Notes: generated by a model from the sequence alone, not told the origin. Positions 11,911-24,660 are shown, counted from the stretch's first letter. The stretch: 64,000 nt of DNA from Magicicada septendecula (GCA_034769895.1 CM068372.1:239964343-240028342); one strand, 5' to 3'. Numbers and translations: made by a program.

Positions 11911-12486
11911 ATATCTCTTGTGTTTTTTCGCTCCGAGGTTTCCTTATGGGTTAGAATTTATTTCAGTCAGTGAATCAGTCAGTCAGTCAGTCAGTCAGTG
12001 ACCTCTGGGGCTTTATATGTTATAGATTCAAACAACCGATAATCGTTTTACATTTAGTCTGGCGAGCCGACTGGATAAAAATTACTCCCAGCTCGATAGC
12101 GCTAACCGTTCTCGAGATAGGCTAACCTCTTATATCCGGTATGAAAATCGGTCAGACGAAATTTGTTTTTTCGGGCTTCCGGTTGCACAAAGCTTTGGTT
12201 TTATAATTTTTCCCCAAGTTACTTCGGACGGGGAATAAAAAAGGTCTCTTGTGTTTTTTCGCTCCGAGGCTTCCTTATATCCGGTATGGAAATCGGTCTG
12301 TCGAAATTCGTTTTTTCTGGCTTCCGGTTGCACAAACCTTTAGTTTTATAATTTTTCCCCAAGTTACTTCGGACGGGGAATAAAAAGGTCTGTTGTGTTT
12401 TTTCACTCCGAGGCTTCCTTATGGGTTGGAATTTATGTCAGTCAGTCAGTGAGTCAGTGAGTGACCTCTGGGGCTTTATATGTTAT
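11911..12486. repeat. Repeat cluster upstream of the Helitron remnant
   Basis: Three copies of a unit starting TGTGTTTTTTCGCTCCGAGG (about 11,919, 12,250 and 12,398) are mixed with two copies of CTTATATCCGGTATG...CGGTTGCACAAA (about 12,131 and 12,274). Two copies of a (CAGT)n tract each run into GACCTCTGGGGCTTTATATG. The outer copies share the CAGT tract and tail; the inner ones share the CTTCCGG unit. It lies on the 5' side of the helicase remnant and probably belongs to the same Helitron family. Confidence 0.7.
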
Positions 12487-13093
12487 AGCTTTTAATTCTT
12501 AATTTTATATTTCAGTTCAATTGATATGCTAATTTTAACACTAACTCGTGTTCAGTGAATTTTGATGTGTTTACTCCCTTCAGCAGGCTGAATGATGTTC
12601 TCTTCAAGGGCAAGTTTTCCATGTGTTTAATATCTACCATAATTGGTGTCTTACCTGTCTTTGTGTATCAATATACCAAAAACAGCAATATTCAAACGAG
12701 TCTTATATTGTCACAAATAGTTCACTTGTCTCAATCATGTGGCAGCAGAATCTTGAAAATGTTTATTTACTAAGCAAGCTTCTCTGTCAATTATATTATT
12801 ACCTCTTAATTCCATATCTCATACAATATTCAGATGGAATTCAGTTTGATTGTTCTTCAATCCTTAAATATTAAGTTAGTCCTCTCTTCCGTATGTGTAG
12901 GATGCAGAATCATTTGCACCAGTCTTCTCTTTATTTCCATTCTAAGATTTTCTACTTCAATGTGTAAATCATTTATTTGACTTGGATAGACCTTTGTTGT
13001 TTAGGTAGACGATAGCAGTTTCCAATGAGTACTTATGACTGCTATCACTTGTGTCTTACTTATGTATTCACGTACTCTTTTACTGACTTAAAA

Positions 13094-13094
<1 letters not shown>
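12487..13094. other. No feature recognised
   Basis: AT-rich, only short frames without recognisable domains. Confidence 0.45.
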
Positions 13095-13125
<31 letters not shown>

Positions 13126-13280
13126 CTTAATATGAACAGGTGTTCACTTTGACAAGCTACAGCTTGTAAGCTTTCCCTGGACATACACATAGCACTACTT
13201 AATACTATTTTTAACAAATACTCTATATTAATTATTTACAAACTTTCTAGTGGCTAAATATGCAAATGTGTGTGTGTGTG
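13095..13280. repeat. Interspersed repeat copy B, with (CA)n
   Basis: A (CA)15 tract (13,095-13,124), then about 150 bases homologous to the copy at 10,125, ending in a short (GT)n at about 13,267-13,282. Confidence 0.55.
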
Positions 13281-13570
13281 TGCGTGCCATTCACCATTCA
13301 TTTATATACAAATTTGCTTATAAAAGTCTACTGTTCTTCCTATGAAGAGTAATGCAATACTGTAATCATACATAGGGTAAGGTTAATTTTTGCAAGCCGA
13401 AAGCTACATCGCAGCTAGAACATGATTTTTAACACTAGATTCTACTGCTTTAGTGTTCCAATTGTGAATTATTACAGTTATGTATTTATTTGTTCTAGTG
13501 TTACTTATTTACACCCATTAATAATATCTGTGAAGAAGAGGATTCTACTCTGCATTGTGAACTATATAGG

Positions 13571-14041
13571 GGAAAGTCAATTCAGAATACTCTAGGAGAC
13601 CATCTGTCACCACACAAGTTAATACATTCTGGCATTAAGAAGTACCAGTGCGATGTTTGTTCAAAATCATTTACTCGGTCAGGCAGTTTGTCAGGACACA
13701 AGTTAATACATTCTGGTATTAAGAAATACCAGTGCGATGTTTGTTCGAAATCATTTTCTCAGTCATGCAATTTGTTAACACACAAGTTAATACATTCTGG
13801 CATTAAGAAGTACCAGTGTGATGTTTGTTCAAAATCATTTTCTCAGTCGTGCCATTTGTTAACACACAAGTTAATACATTCTGGCATTAAGAAATACCAG
13901 TGCGATGTTTGTTCAAAATCATTTACTCAGTCAGGCAGTTTGTCAAAACACAAGTTAATACATTTTGGCATTAAGAAGTCCTAGTGCGATGTTTGTTCAA
14001 AATCATTTACTCGGTCAGGTGAATTGTCAATTCACAAGTGA
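13571..14041 (+). pseudogene. C2H2 zinc-finger array, broken
   Basis: Successive 84-bp units each encode a finger of the form YQCDVCSKSF-x5-L-x2-H-x3-H, joined by an unusual linker (SGIKK instead of the common TGEKP). Four fingers are complete before a TAG at 13,982-13,984. One more finger follows and ends at the TGA at 14,039. The first unit has lost its cysteines. The last intact linker reads HFGIKKS where its sisters have HSGIKKY. No start codon or upstream domain is visible. The arrays are nearly identical, so unit duplication was recent. It resembles a fragment or exon of a DNA-binding zinc-finger gene, now a pseudogene. Confidence 0.8.
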
Positions 14042-16203
14042 ATACATTATTAAACATTATTACACATAATTAACACAATATTAAATAAAATTTTCTTATA
14101 TAACTATTGGTACATGTAGCAATGTATTCATGCTCATAATACAAATACAATATTGAAAATTTATTTCTCGTCTCTAAAGTTAGACATTTTAGTTTGAACT
14201 ATTTTTAAAGATACATAACAAACATTTTATAAACTGGTATAGTATACATACATAAACATTTTAGGCTGTATGAACACTGTTATATTAATAAACATTCTTA
14301 TACTAATTATAATTCTTATTCAATTACCACTTTGAAGTGTGGAGTTCATTGGCTTTAAAGACAAACATAATTAGCCATTTAAATTTTATTTTTTATTTTT
14401 TGTTAAACTTAATATAATTGCAGTCCTTTCTGTTTATATTGTATATTACATATTTAATCCCCTGTCACTGGAATTATTCCTCCACCTACTCTCTTTATCA
14501 TTTTCATTTCAAAGAATGTTTTTTGATAAAAAGTGGCCTCTTCTATGAAACATTAGAAATATTTTCACAGCAATATTTCATGACATGTTATCTCAGTAAT
14601 TATATAAAATATAAAAGTTATTTAATAGCACATAGTTCAAGTAACAGTTACACCTTTACTTGAAGTTTATTATATTTAAATCACTTGCACTGGTTCACTT
14701 ACACTGTTGGGTCTGACTTATATTTGAGTTCTACAATATTCTAAGACCAAACTTTTAGTTATAATGGACTATGAAGATTTGTTTATTTTATTATATAATA
14801 ACTTTAGTTGGTGCACTTCTATTCACACTACTAAATACTTTTGTTTATAATTAATTTACATTTCTATGAGGTTTTGGGGTGTTATACTTTCTTTGGGTGA
14901 CATTAAAATTTGGTTCGGGGTTTATCATTGTTATTAATAGGTTTATCATGGGTATTCCTCGTAGTTCTCCCATCCTACATCTTCTTTTCTTCATTTCTTC
15001 CTTCTTGGGTTTTCCAAGGTAAGTTGGTTTTATTTTGTGTCCGTTGGTTGGTTCGGGGTATCTTCTTTATTACCTGCTTCTAACCTACCTGGGTATTCTT
15101 ATGATTTTATATTAGTTTCTTCGGATTTAATTTTCTTGATACTTTACTGTTGCCTTTTTATGATTTAATTACTTTTTTCCTTTATGGTGATATTATTCTT
15201 TGATGTTTAATTATTTTCATTTGAATGTTCTTCTGAGTTATTTGTAATTTAAATGTATTTATGATCATAATGGAATCATTACTTAGTAGATTATCTGTCA
15301 TGCTACAATATTGAAGAGGTAGAGACCTTCAAGCACATATATCGATTAGTGAGCAAAAACAAAATGTAAAAAGCACAGAAATTAATCAGAGGTGACAAGC
15401 AGATTGAAATGCATACAACATGCATGATAATCAAGAGATTAAGTAACGTTACAAAAGTAAGAATATAAAAAACAGTATTATTTAAATACCGGTGGTAATA
15501 TACTCAACAGAGACAATGTGCCTCATTAGCAGAGTTTATTGAGACCAAGAATGTCTGTGGAGAAATGTAATAAACATCAAATTGTAGCATATGGATCAAA
15601 GACAAATAAGTGAAGGGATATAGAGAATGAGAAATAATTAAGAGATATGAGAAAGAATGTAGAGGGAGAATGTAATGAAAGACGTAATGCACAGAGATAC
15701 AGGTATTTTGGACATATATGTCCAACCTCCGAATAATGAACATCTAAGTAACGAAATCCTCCATGTAACGACTTTTTTCTACGCACGTAAAATTTTGGTA
15801 ACAGTAAAATTCGTATCACGTAACAAACTTCAGACTTATTAACAACAAACTTGACATGGGTTTTTCTAATAGCTACGGTAAAAAAGTCTAGCCTTTTATT
15901 GCATTTCTTTTGTACGAAGGTTATTTTGTTCTGAATAGTTTCTATTGTGCATAACGGTATTAAATATATGCTTGTGTTAGATGAGTTAATTTATGTCCGA
16001 AATTAAATATTCTACTGTAATAATTTCAGTACTCCATACAGTCGCCTCCTACGACTGTGTTCAAAGGTCTCTAAAACAACATGTAATAAAAGTCAGTTCA
16101 CATAATAATATTCATGTTTAATATGGTAACCAAATCACTTGTACGAATTAATAAATTAATTACCTTAAATTATCCGCCGTGTGATTTCTTATGCTTCGTC
16201 TAT
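14042..16203. other. AT-rich DNA, no gene recognised
   Basis: No frame in this stretch shows a recognisable domain. The right end (from about 16,080) probably belongs to the Penelope-like element that follows. Confidence 0.45.
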
Positions 16204-16235
16204 GACGCGTTTCGGAGCTTATGCTCCATCATCAG
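16204..16235 (-). ncRNA. Hammerhead-ribozyme-like motif
   Basis: On the minus strand the order is CTGATGA, a hairpin GGAGC-ATAA-GCTCC, GAAA, then a palindromic ACGCGT that begins with the last A of GAAA, then C. This fits the hammerhead consensus CUGANGA, stem II, GAAA and a stem III ending in UH. A six-base self-complementary stem III would favour a dimeric form. One unpaired T between CTGATGA and stem II departs from the strict consensus. Hammerheads are known in Penelope-like elements. Confidence 0.7.
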
Positions 16236-16362
16236 ATATTAAAAATTTTAAACTGTCACTCTTGCGAGATCGTTAAGAAGTTAAAATGTCAAGATATGCA
16301 TATGAACCGTACGCGGATTTGGGTGCGCACCCGTTCAAGTTCACTCTGCCACTGAGCGGTTG

Positions 16363-18308
16363 CTACCTTATCGTAGCCCCAGCGAGCAGACTCAAGGCGG
16401 TATCGTACAATCGGTTGGATACAAAGTTCAGGTGGTCATTTAACACGATATCGCGACTCATTGGGTTTGCATATGCACTGTAAATTTCAAATTCCTCCAA
16501 GGCATTCATGAAACGGCCCTTCTTACACACATGTAACGGTATTAAATTGGAACTAAAATCTGTGTAATTATGATTGTGTGAAGTCAGGTGTCGGGCGTAA
16601 TTTGATTTGATGTTGTCAATGTTTCTTATTTTCTTAGGTAAATGTTCTCGAAATCGTTTAAGGAAACCTCTCCCAGTCTGTCCAATGTAGAAGCACTCGC
16701 AATCATTACATGTTAACTTATATATGCCAGTTTTTTCTTCTGGAGGCGTGTGTTTTTTCGGTTTGAGAATATGCAGTAACTTATTATTAGTCCTGAATGA
16801 AATAGTGAAAATATTATTATTCAATATAGAAGACAAAACCTTAGGCATAAAGCTAGTGTAATTAGTAGATATAAAAGTTTTTTGCGTGTTGTTGTTTATT
16901 CGGGGTTTAAGCACTCTTTTTTCATGTTTTCTCAACAGTTTGTCAATGGTTAAACTACTGTAACCATTGGCAACCGCGATATATTGTATGACATTTAGCT
17001 CATCACGGAAGTCATTATCATCCAAAGGAATCGTCAATAATCTATGAATGAAACTATTGTACGCTGCCATTTTATGTGAAAGAGGATGATGAGAGTCTGC
17101 GTGTATTGTGGTGTCAGTGGTTGTCGGTTTCCTATAAATGTTGAACTTTAGTTTATTTATCTGTCGAGTGATGGTTAAATCTAGAAAGTTTATCTTGTTA
17201 TCAACCTCTGTTTCAAGAGTAAACTGGATGTTTCTATTTATTTTATTTAAACAGTTTTTAAATAGTTCGATTTGTCTTATAGTACCATCAAAAATTAAAA
17301 ACGTATCGTCTACATACCGTGCATAAAATATTATTTTATTTGCATATATATTATTGTTCAACAAGTGAGTATTCTCATAATAATTCAAATAAATATCGGC
17401 CAGTAGGCCGGAAAGGGGTGAGCCCATTGCTAGGCCATCATTTTGAATGTAAAACGAGCCATTAAAAGTGAAATAGTTTTGTTTCAAAATAACCTCGAGT
17501 AAATTAATTAACTCATTTATTGTCTGTGTGTTCATGCAACTATTGTCAGATAAATTGTTTCTCAAAATCTGTAATGTATCTATGATTGGGATGTTCGTGT
17601 ATAAATTAGTTATGTCGAACGACGCCAATTTGTGGTTAGGTTGCAGTTCAACAGATTTAATATCATTAATAAAATTATTGTTGTTCTTAATACTATGATT
17701 ATTACGTAATTGTAAATTATCTTTTATCAAACGAACTAGTGCTTTTGCAGTTTTGAAGCCAGGAGCAGTGGTAAAGTTTACGAGCGGTCTGATAGGTATG
17801 TTATGTTTATGAATTTTAGGCAGTCCTGTGAATATCGGGGCTTTAGCGTTGATGGGCTTTAAGTAACGTCGTGTGCTTTCATTGAATAAATTGGTACATT
17901 TATTAATACAATTGTTAAGTTCCCTGACGTACAAATCAGTGGGGTCAGAGTTTAATATTTTAATGTTGTTGTTATAAATAAAATCATGAACTTTATCACT
18001 GTATGAATCAGTGTCCATGATGACTAGCGTATTTCCTTTATCTGCCTTAACGATAAGGGCATTGTTGTCGATTAATTTTGTTTTCATTTGTTTTAAAGTT
18101 TTATGTTCACTAGAGTACCTAGACTGACCACGTGAAACGAGAGGTAGATTATTGTTTAATTTAATGGCTCTATTGAATTTATTATTTATATTATTGGAAT
18201 TATTGGTACAACAAAAATTATTTAGTAAAACCTGGTGATGAAAGTAAAAACACGTGGACGTATTGGTAAAAACGTTGATTAACGCGCTACCAGAGAATGA
18301 CTGGAATC
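16363..18308 (-). CDS. Penelope-like reverse transcriptase with GIY-YIG nuclease
   Basis: Open from a stop near 18,309. The first ATG is at 18,087 and gives 574 residues, but the frame stays open about 73 codons upstream, so the true start may lie further 5'. Motifs in order are an N-terminal KADKGNTLVIMD, then GLPKIHKHNIPIRPLV, then SFDITNLYTNIP (motif A), DGLAMGSPLSGLLADIYL (motif B) and the catalytic YARYVDDTFLIF (motif C). The C-terminal GIY-YIG endonuclease has GIYKLTCNDCECFYIGQTGR and a downstream R and H. The nuclease cuts target DNA and the RT copies element RNA at the nick. No internal stop is seen, so this frame could be intact even if the element is 5' truncated. Confidence 0.92.
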
Positions 18309-20198
18309 CTTAAAGAGGTTGTGGCAAAGCGACAAGTGTACCAGACAACGAAACAGGCCTACTCACGCGTGCAGCTGTGTGTCAGTAACAGTGCAGATCT
18401 TTTCCGTTGTGTATTGTGGCCCATCAGATTGTGACTGTGATTGAAGGTTAAGATGTCCATTAATTAAAATCTCAAATCTCTTGCCTTCATGTGTTGCGTT
18501 ATTGTTTTCCTTTCAAAATTAGATAGGACTGAACTGGACTTGACCTATGAGGAAAGTGTTTAATATTCAGTTTAATTGAAAATGAACCCAAAAGTTCAAA
18601 ATTAATGTTTACGGGTTTTAATAACTGCTCATTTTCATTTTAATTCGTTCAACGAAAATTATTTATTTCTATTATCAATCCATGTAGAATTTAAAATGCA
18701 TTTGCTAAGCAACCGATCAAGAAATACCTAATTACATACTGGGAAATACCAATTATTAAAACAAACTAGTTATTTCCATTAGCCTTACCAAGGAAGCAAA
18801 CAGTGAACACAACTTTAGCTGCACTGTTGTACTCGTATGTGTTGTTTATCTACTTTGAATCAGACAGACACAGGTTTACATACAATTTGGCTTAAAGGTT
18901 AAATGAAAATTATTTAAAATTAGAAAACTAGATCCTATATGAATTTTGTCCACCTTTATATAAAATAATTTGTATTCATAAATACATGCTTGCAGTTTAT
19001 ACGTGGTCCACCCTGCTTCTTGCGAGGAGATCCAGCATGTCAGTTTATACCTAACGTGGCCAGACATTTTCTACACAAAAACCAAAACAATATTTGCAAG
19101 ATCTGTAGGATGAGGGATGGGGATTGTGCCTGAAAACCCCTGAACGCAGTTTCAGGCTTTTGTGTAATATTCCAAAATGAGAAGATACTTTTTAAAGTAT
19201 TTAGAATTTAAAAATTTTGTTTTGTAAGGAGAAATCTCAACACTGTGTATTATATAAAACAGATTATTACTTATTAGTATTAACTTTGATGTTCTAGAAA
19301 TGGTAACTCAAAAAGAGTTACGGAAAATAAATTAAAACAAAATTATAAAAATACAAATTTTAAGTATTCAAAGAATTATTTTAATATTTTAATATCATTA
19401 TAATATTTTAGTATTCAAAGAATTTATTTTATTTTTATAGTATCTTATCCGTTTTAAAAGAAAAACCTTAGCAGCATGTAATACAAATTTGGCAGTTTAA
19501 ATCAGAATTTAATTTTTGTAACTAGCATTGCCAATGTTGGGTCTTCTTCGCTGTCCACACTTTATTCAGTGTAGAAAAAAACTTGGATTGGCTCGAAGAA
19601 AGGAGGGTTATTTTCCCATTTTGATTGATGGTTCAATGAATTTCCTACAAATGTCTGAAAATATGGACCTAGCGTTTATGTTATTTTAAAGTAGTCTTAC
19701 TAAGCATAGAAATATGACAATCCATATGTTTATTTACTGAAGTCATTTCATCAACAAATTCTGTATAATTTTTTTTCAGTAAAGTTGTATAAAAACAATT
19801 GTAAATATAATTACTCTGAAACTTTTTCAAGAACGCTCTTTAAAATAAAGTTGAAACACAAATCTACTATCCAGTGTTGTAAATATTGGTATTGATGTTT
19901 CGAAGGATGTGACGCAATGTTGGTAAAGTCGTATTTTTCAGTTTCAGAGCAGTTTGTCTTGTTTTGAAGATTTGTTACTTATGTTTGTTCATTACATTTG
20001 GTAGTTTAAGTCCACAAAAATAAAAATTATTTCCTTTTAAACTTGAATGATTTTGCGCCCTAGGGAAATGCTAGGGTCAGCGAGATACAAACAGGGACTG
20101 TCCAACTGAAGGCGAATTGTCTGCTCACATCGTGTGTATGAAACAAATATTTGTCATAAATGTCTTCTAAGGATTACACTGCCGGAGTCAATGTTGTT
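18309..20198. other. No feature recognised
   Basis: AT-rich, with stops in all frames. The first 150 bases may belong to the 5' part of Penelope-like element 1. Confidence 0.4.
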
Positions 20199-20304
20199 AA
20201 TATTTTCCAATTCCGGGTTGTTTGGCCGTGGTACACATCAGCAGTACATACCAGGTATGTACAGCACTGGACCACGGCTAAACAGCGCGGAATCGGAAAA
20301 TATT
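20199..20304. repeat. Long imperfect palindrome
   Basis: Left arm AATATTTTCCAATTCCGGG and right arm (minus strand) AATATTTTCCGATTCCGCG continue through TTTGGCCGTGGT versus TTTAGCCGTGGT to a perfect centre GTACATACC/GGTATGTAC. The arms are about 52 bases with almost no loop. It could be a foldback element. Confidence 0.8.
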
Positions 20305-20976
20305 TGTCATACTTGTTATTCTTTATCACCAGTTTCCATTCATTGCATTTGTTCATGTTGCTTCAGTAGCATCCTCCAAGTTGTTCTAGGTTCTGCTGTA
20401 ATTGATTAAGTCCATTTCTCTTACTTGTTCAGGAACCGATCAATTTCTTACTACTTCGTTTTGTTTATCATGTTTCTTCAGACTTTTTATTTTTCTTCTA
20501 AATGTTCTTATCAGTGTTAATTCTGTACACGTTCTCTTCGAGAAATTTTTGTAGTTTTTTTTTTAATAATCTATTTTGATACTCCTGTCTATCCGCAGTA
20601 CGACATAAACGCCTACACAAACGCAGTCAGACTTGCATAAGAAAACTGACCAAATCCCTCTGTTGTGCTATCTTGGTCTTCTTGTCCAAGTTTGAGTCAA
20701 CTTCACTTGTAACTCTGCGTGGAGTCGCTCTCGATATCTTAATATGGCGTGTAACAAATGTTGATTTTTCTGGTTTAAGTTATTACCCGACCTTTTGCAC
20801 TGTGTGATTATTTACTATCCATGGCTCTTACTGGGTTATGTAAGAAATACTCTGAACCGTCTATTTCAAAACGCTGCATCAGTAGCGTAGGGGTTGACTA
20901 TTCTATTCGCCTCTGTGAATTATATTAACGACAGTACTGAGCGCATCAGTAGGATAAAGGTTGAACGGTGTTGACT

Positions 20977-21030
20977 ATGCTATATATTATATTATATGCT
21001 ATATATTATATTATATGCTATATATTATAT
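20977..21030. repeat. 19-bp tandem repeat, about 2.8 copies
   Basis: The unit ATGCTATATATTATATTAT is repeated head to tail with no visible change. The rest of 20,305-21,530 has no recognised feature. Confidence 0.85.
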
Positions 21031-21530
21031 TTGTGATTTATAATAACGACAGTACTGATGTTTTACTTATCACTTCAATAAATTTTTCAGTTAATTTTAT
21101 AAAAGGGCAATTACTTAATGAAAGCAATTTGCCAACAGAGGCGTTGATGCCAATTTAATTAATAATGGAGTGACATAATTAGTCCCTAGTCCAACACATC
21201 GTGGTAGAGTGGCAGATACATTTCAATCAACATAGTCAGATATTGTACTGAAGTAGGCCTAACCTGGCTCATTTAAGGTGTAAAAACTCCTTCTTAATTG
21301 AGCAGGTTAGAATGAGAGTGGTTTAAGTAAAGTTTTGAGAAATTTAATGTTTCTCAATACCTATTGTTAAAAACCAATCTTCACGAATTACATAAAATTA
21401 GTTATGGTGAATTTATTAAAAAAAATTTCATTTTATGAAAATGTAATCATTCAATTTTTTATTTTTGTATTATATTCTTTTTATATAGCCTAAAGGTACC
21501 ATATAATGTTATTATTTATATTCTTAAAGC

Positions 21531-21559
21531 GATCGATTTCGGTCACAGACCATCGTCAG
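21531..21559 (-). ncRNA. Hammerhead-ribozyme-like motif
   Basis: On the minus strand: CTGACGA, stem II GGTC-TGT-GACC, GAAA, palindromic ATCGAT that includes the last A, then C. The architecture is the same as at 16,204, including the extra T after the CTGANGA box, but stem II and stem III differ in sequence. That supports structural conservation. Confidence 0.68.
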
Positions 21560-22440
21560 GTTATATAGCACATTTGTGTTTACAATATTATAAAACACTA
21601 TTATTTATAAAAACGAATTTGTAGACATTGTTAATTTTGATACATATGTTGTTGTCTAAAGCTTCCTAAGAACTGATTCTGTTATAGAGTATCCAAGTTT
21701 ACATATTATATCAGCAGATTACTGAATGTTGATTTTGTCGTAATATTTCAAAAGTGATATGATTTTTGAAGTCTGTCATAACGTTTAACAGATTTTCATG
21801 GCCCTCTTCTTTTATATGTTTGTATATTCGGTATTGTTCATCTATATTTGATATTATTTTGTCATTGCATGTTTTCAATACGGTCAAATGTTGTTGTATT
21901 GGACCGTATTCACAAGACTGTAGTTTTATTTGTTTTGCTACTGTTGAGTTTGGATTTGAGTGTTGAAAATGTTTTGTATGTTCAATATATCTGTGTTCAA
22001 ATGATCTTGAAGTGAATCCTATGTATTTTTTGTTGCACTGTACATTACATTCTGTCGAGTTCGCAGGTTGACATTGATATTGGTAGACTCCAGCTTTTTC
22101 ATAAATGTTTTCCTTTTTTGTAATGTTTATTTTCAGATTGTTGTAGATGTCATTGCTTGTTCTGAATGCTAGTTGATAGTCATATTGTGTAAATGTTCTA
22201 GTTAATTTTTGAGAGTTGTCTATGTAATGTGCAGGTATATAGGTTTTCTTCTTTTTGATTGATGTGTTATTTGTTTTATTTCTTTTTTTTTAATGATTTT
22301 ATCGATCATTTGAGGCTGATATCCATTGTTTTGAGCTATTTGTTTTATGATGTGTATTTCTTTTTCTCATTGTTTCTTGCATAGAGGATATGTGAGGGCT
22401 CGATATATCATGCTTTCTACTACTGGAGGGAAAATGTTGA
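21531..22440 (-). pseudogene. Penelope-like retroelement 2, 3' part
   Basis: On the minus strand a GIY-YIG nuclease can be read (GVYQYQC and then KYIGFTSRSFEHRYIEH at about 22,030-21,970). It is preceded by the typical Penelope linker region (NNGYQPQMIDKII at about 22,340-22,290). Frame shifts and a stop after PLCKKQ (about 22,367) break it up. The RT core is missing, so this is a 5'-truncated copy from a different subfamily than element 1. It ends next to its own hammerhead-like motif. The right limit is approximate. Confidence 0.8.
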
Positions 22441-23471
22441 CACAGATTCGATAATTCTTCATTAATAAATATTTGTGGAGAACATTCAAAGGACGTTCAC
22501 AAGCAAAAGTACATGTTTCCAATAAACTTGGATGTCTTGAGGAATTAACTAATATGTTCCCTGAACTGCAGAACTCGCTCACTATTTTTATTTTGAACAA
22601 AAGTAAATTTTTTTGTTGTATCGGGCATCTAAGGACCACATACCAATTTCAATTCTTTATTCTTTGTTCTTTTCTTTTTCTCCAATATTCTTTCATATTT
22701 TCACTGTGTAAGAGACACAGACACAGAATCACGTAGCGTGATAATGAAATGTTTGCTTTTGAGGATATGTAGCATTTTGCATTTATTTAAACCTTTTATT
22801 CATTCCTGTGGCAAAATGAGTATATTAATTTCATTTCATTTGCTACAAATATTACAGATATGTACTCGCTAAGCGAAGTTTTAAAATATTCTACAACTAC
22901 AACTACGTCAGCGTCTGCAGAAGATTAGAGAAATGTGCAGGTTTTCTGAATCGTTATTTATTTGTATTGTAAAATGTAAACTTAATTGACTGTTAAAATA
23001 TCTTACATCTAATAATTAATTCTTGTGTTTCCGTACATATCTTCTTGACTAACAAAATAAATAGCAAATAACTACTTCTGAGATGTTTTTATTTTTGTAG
23101 CCGTATTCACAAGAATTTAAACACCTCCCCAGAAGGAAATCTTAAATGCACTTCTACCTTCACATTTACACAATGAAAATTTTGTGTACGTAAGGTATCC
23201 AGTTTTACTCCAACAATACAAGACAATATCGTAAAATATTCAAGACCTATAGTTAAACAAACAAGTTGATTTATTGAAAATTTTAAATAATACGGTATTA
23301 CTAATTCTAATAACTGAACACATACACAACAGTTTTCAAAATAAAGAGTAAAACAATTGTTTTTTTAAACAAACATAAGAACAATAGAAACATTTCAACC
23401 AAAAATCAAATAATCAATTCGTTAAAACATTTAAACTCATAAAATGACACGACAATTTACTGTATCTATGT
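22441..23471. other. No feature recognised
   Basis: AT-rich, no domain in any short frame. Confidence 0.4.
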
Positions 23472-24282
23472 TAAGATTTGTTTCCACGCTAACATTGCAC
23501 CCCAACAATGCTGGGGACTTTGTTGCAGTGCGATACAACAGTGTTAGGAACAATGTTGTAGAACATTCACGTTTCCATCCCGTAACAGTATCATTACAAC
23601 TGTGGATGACGAAGCATGTGCTGCTGCCGCTTTCGTAATTACGGCTGAACCATATTCTCAAGTTTTAAAGGAACGTAAACGTCCTCATTGTTGGGTTCGT
23701 AGTTTCTTGGCTAAACGTCCAAGTGAGAGTTCCTATAATTCGCTAGTGACAGACTTGCAACTTCAAAGTGGCAATGAAAATTCTGTACGAAAATTTGAAT
23801 ATATTTTCAATCTCATGATACCGCTTATCTCGAAAAGAGACTGTGTTGGACGTGCTTCATTGTCACCGGAAGAAATGTTAGCAGCTATCAACATTCTAAC
23901 ATAATAAATTTCTTGAAAATTTGAATTGTGTTATACTAATTGTAGTATTATAACATTATTAAAAACAGTCTAAATTTTGGCAAGTCAATTAAGTCTGTCA
24001 TAAGAATATTCAGCAAACGAACAGAGGAGATACTATTAAATTTTAATCACTATTAATACAAATTTCAATACACGCGTAAACACGCTTGCACGCATGCATC
24101 GCAATTAAATAGTAACTCATGTAATTTATAAATACTAATTTTATATCCAACAAAATTTGTTGCGCAACAAAATCCCCAACATATTTCTGGCGTTTCCACG
24201 CATACGCTGTCCCCAATATTTTGCACACCTCTGTTGACAACATTGTTGGAGACAAAATTTGTATGCGTGTAAACTAGGCTTT
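23472..24282 (+). mobile_element. PIF/Harbinger-type element, internal deletion derivative
   Basis: Imperfect inverted ends: GTTTCCACGCTAACA near 23,480 against GTTTACACGCATACA (minus strand) near 24,272, followed on both sides by CCAACAATG. Between them is only the N-terminal part of a transposase. At about 810 bp it is far shorter than an autonomous element. The edges are approximate. Confidence 0.6.
23602..23904 (+). pseudogene. Harbinger transposase N-terminal fragment
   Basis: A 100-residue frame with the pattern usual for the start of HARBI1-like nucleases: a W-V-R segment (RPHCWVRSFLAKRPSESSY), then a helical YIFNLMIPLISKRD, then the conserved LSPEEMLAAINIL. It stops exactly where the DDE nuclease domain should begin, so it cannot be catalytic. 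The first codons may be read through from an earlier frame. Confidence 0.7.
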
Positions 24283-24660
24283 AGACGTACCTGCAATCAA
24301 ATAGAATCGATATATTTAAAACGACAAGGAAAATTTTAAAACAACCATATTCCCCTTGCCACCGGGCCTAAAGTGGGCAAGTTAGGCATAATTCGAAAGG
24401 GTCTTGTCTTGTAGTGAAGTTGTTCGTTTCCTGCGGTCCCCCCCCCCCACATTGAACTTCCAGTTCAGAAGCTATCAACATGTATTGTTAAATTTCGTAC
24501 AAACAATTTATTAAAGTATTATAATAAAAAAATATTAAATTGTTGTTACTGTTGCTAGGTAACAAACATTACCCTAAAAGTATTTTTTTTAAAGAACAGA
24601 AACAGCCTTTCTAAGCGCCACGGTTCCTCTTTGTTTTTATAACTTTAATTATAGCTGCTA
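24283..24660. other. No gene; short poly-C run
   Basis: Contains a run of about ten C near 24,438. Nothing else is recognised. Confidence 0.4.

Larger units (their letters stand above)
16204..18308 (-). mobile_element. Penelope-like retroelement 1
   Basis: A minus-strand reverse transcriptase/GIY-YIG frame is followed, about 130 bases past its stop, by a hammerhead-ribozyme-like motif. Both are marks of Penelope-like elements. The 5' boundary lies beyond 18,308 and the 3' boundary may extend left of 16,204. I could not fix target duplications. Confidence 0.88.

Noticed and set aside
22473..22736. Plus-strand frame of 87 codons
   Set aside because: It lies opposite the decayed Penelope-type sequence and shows no recognisable domain.
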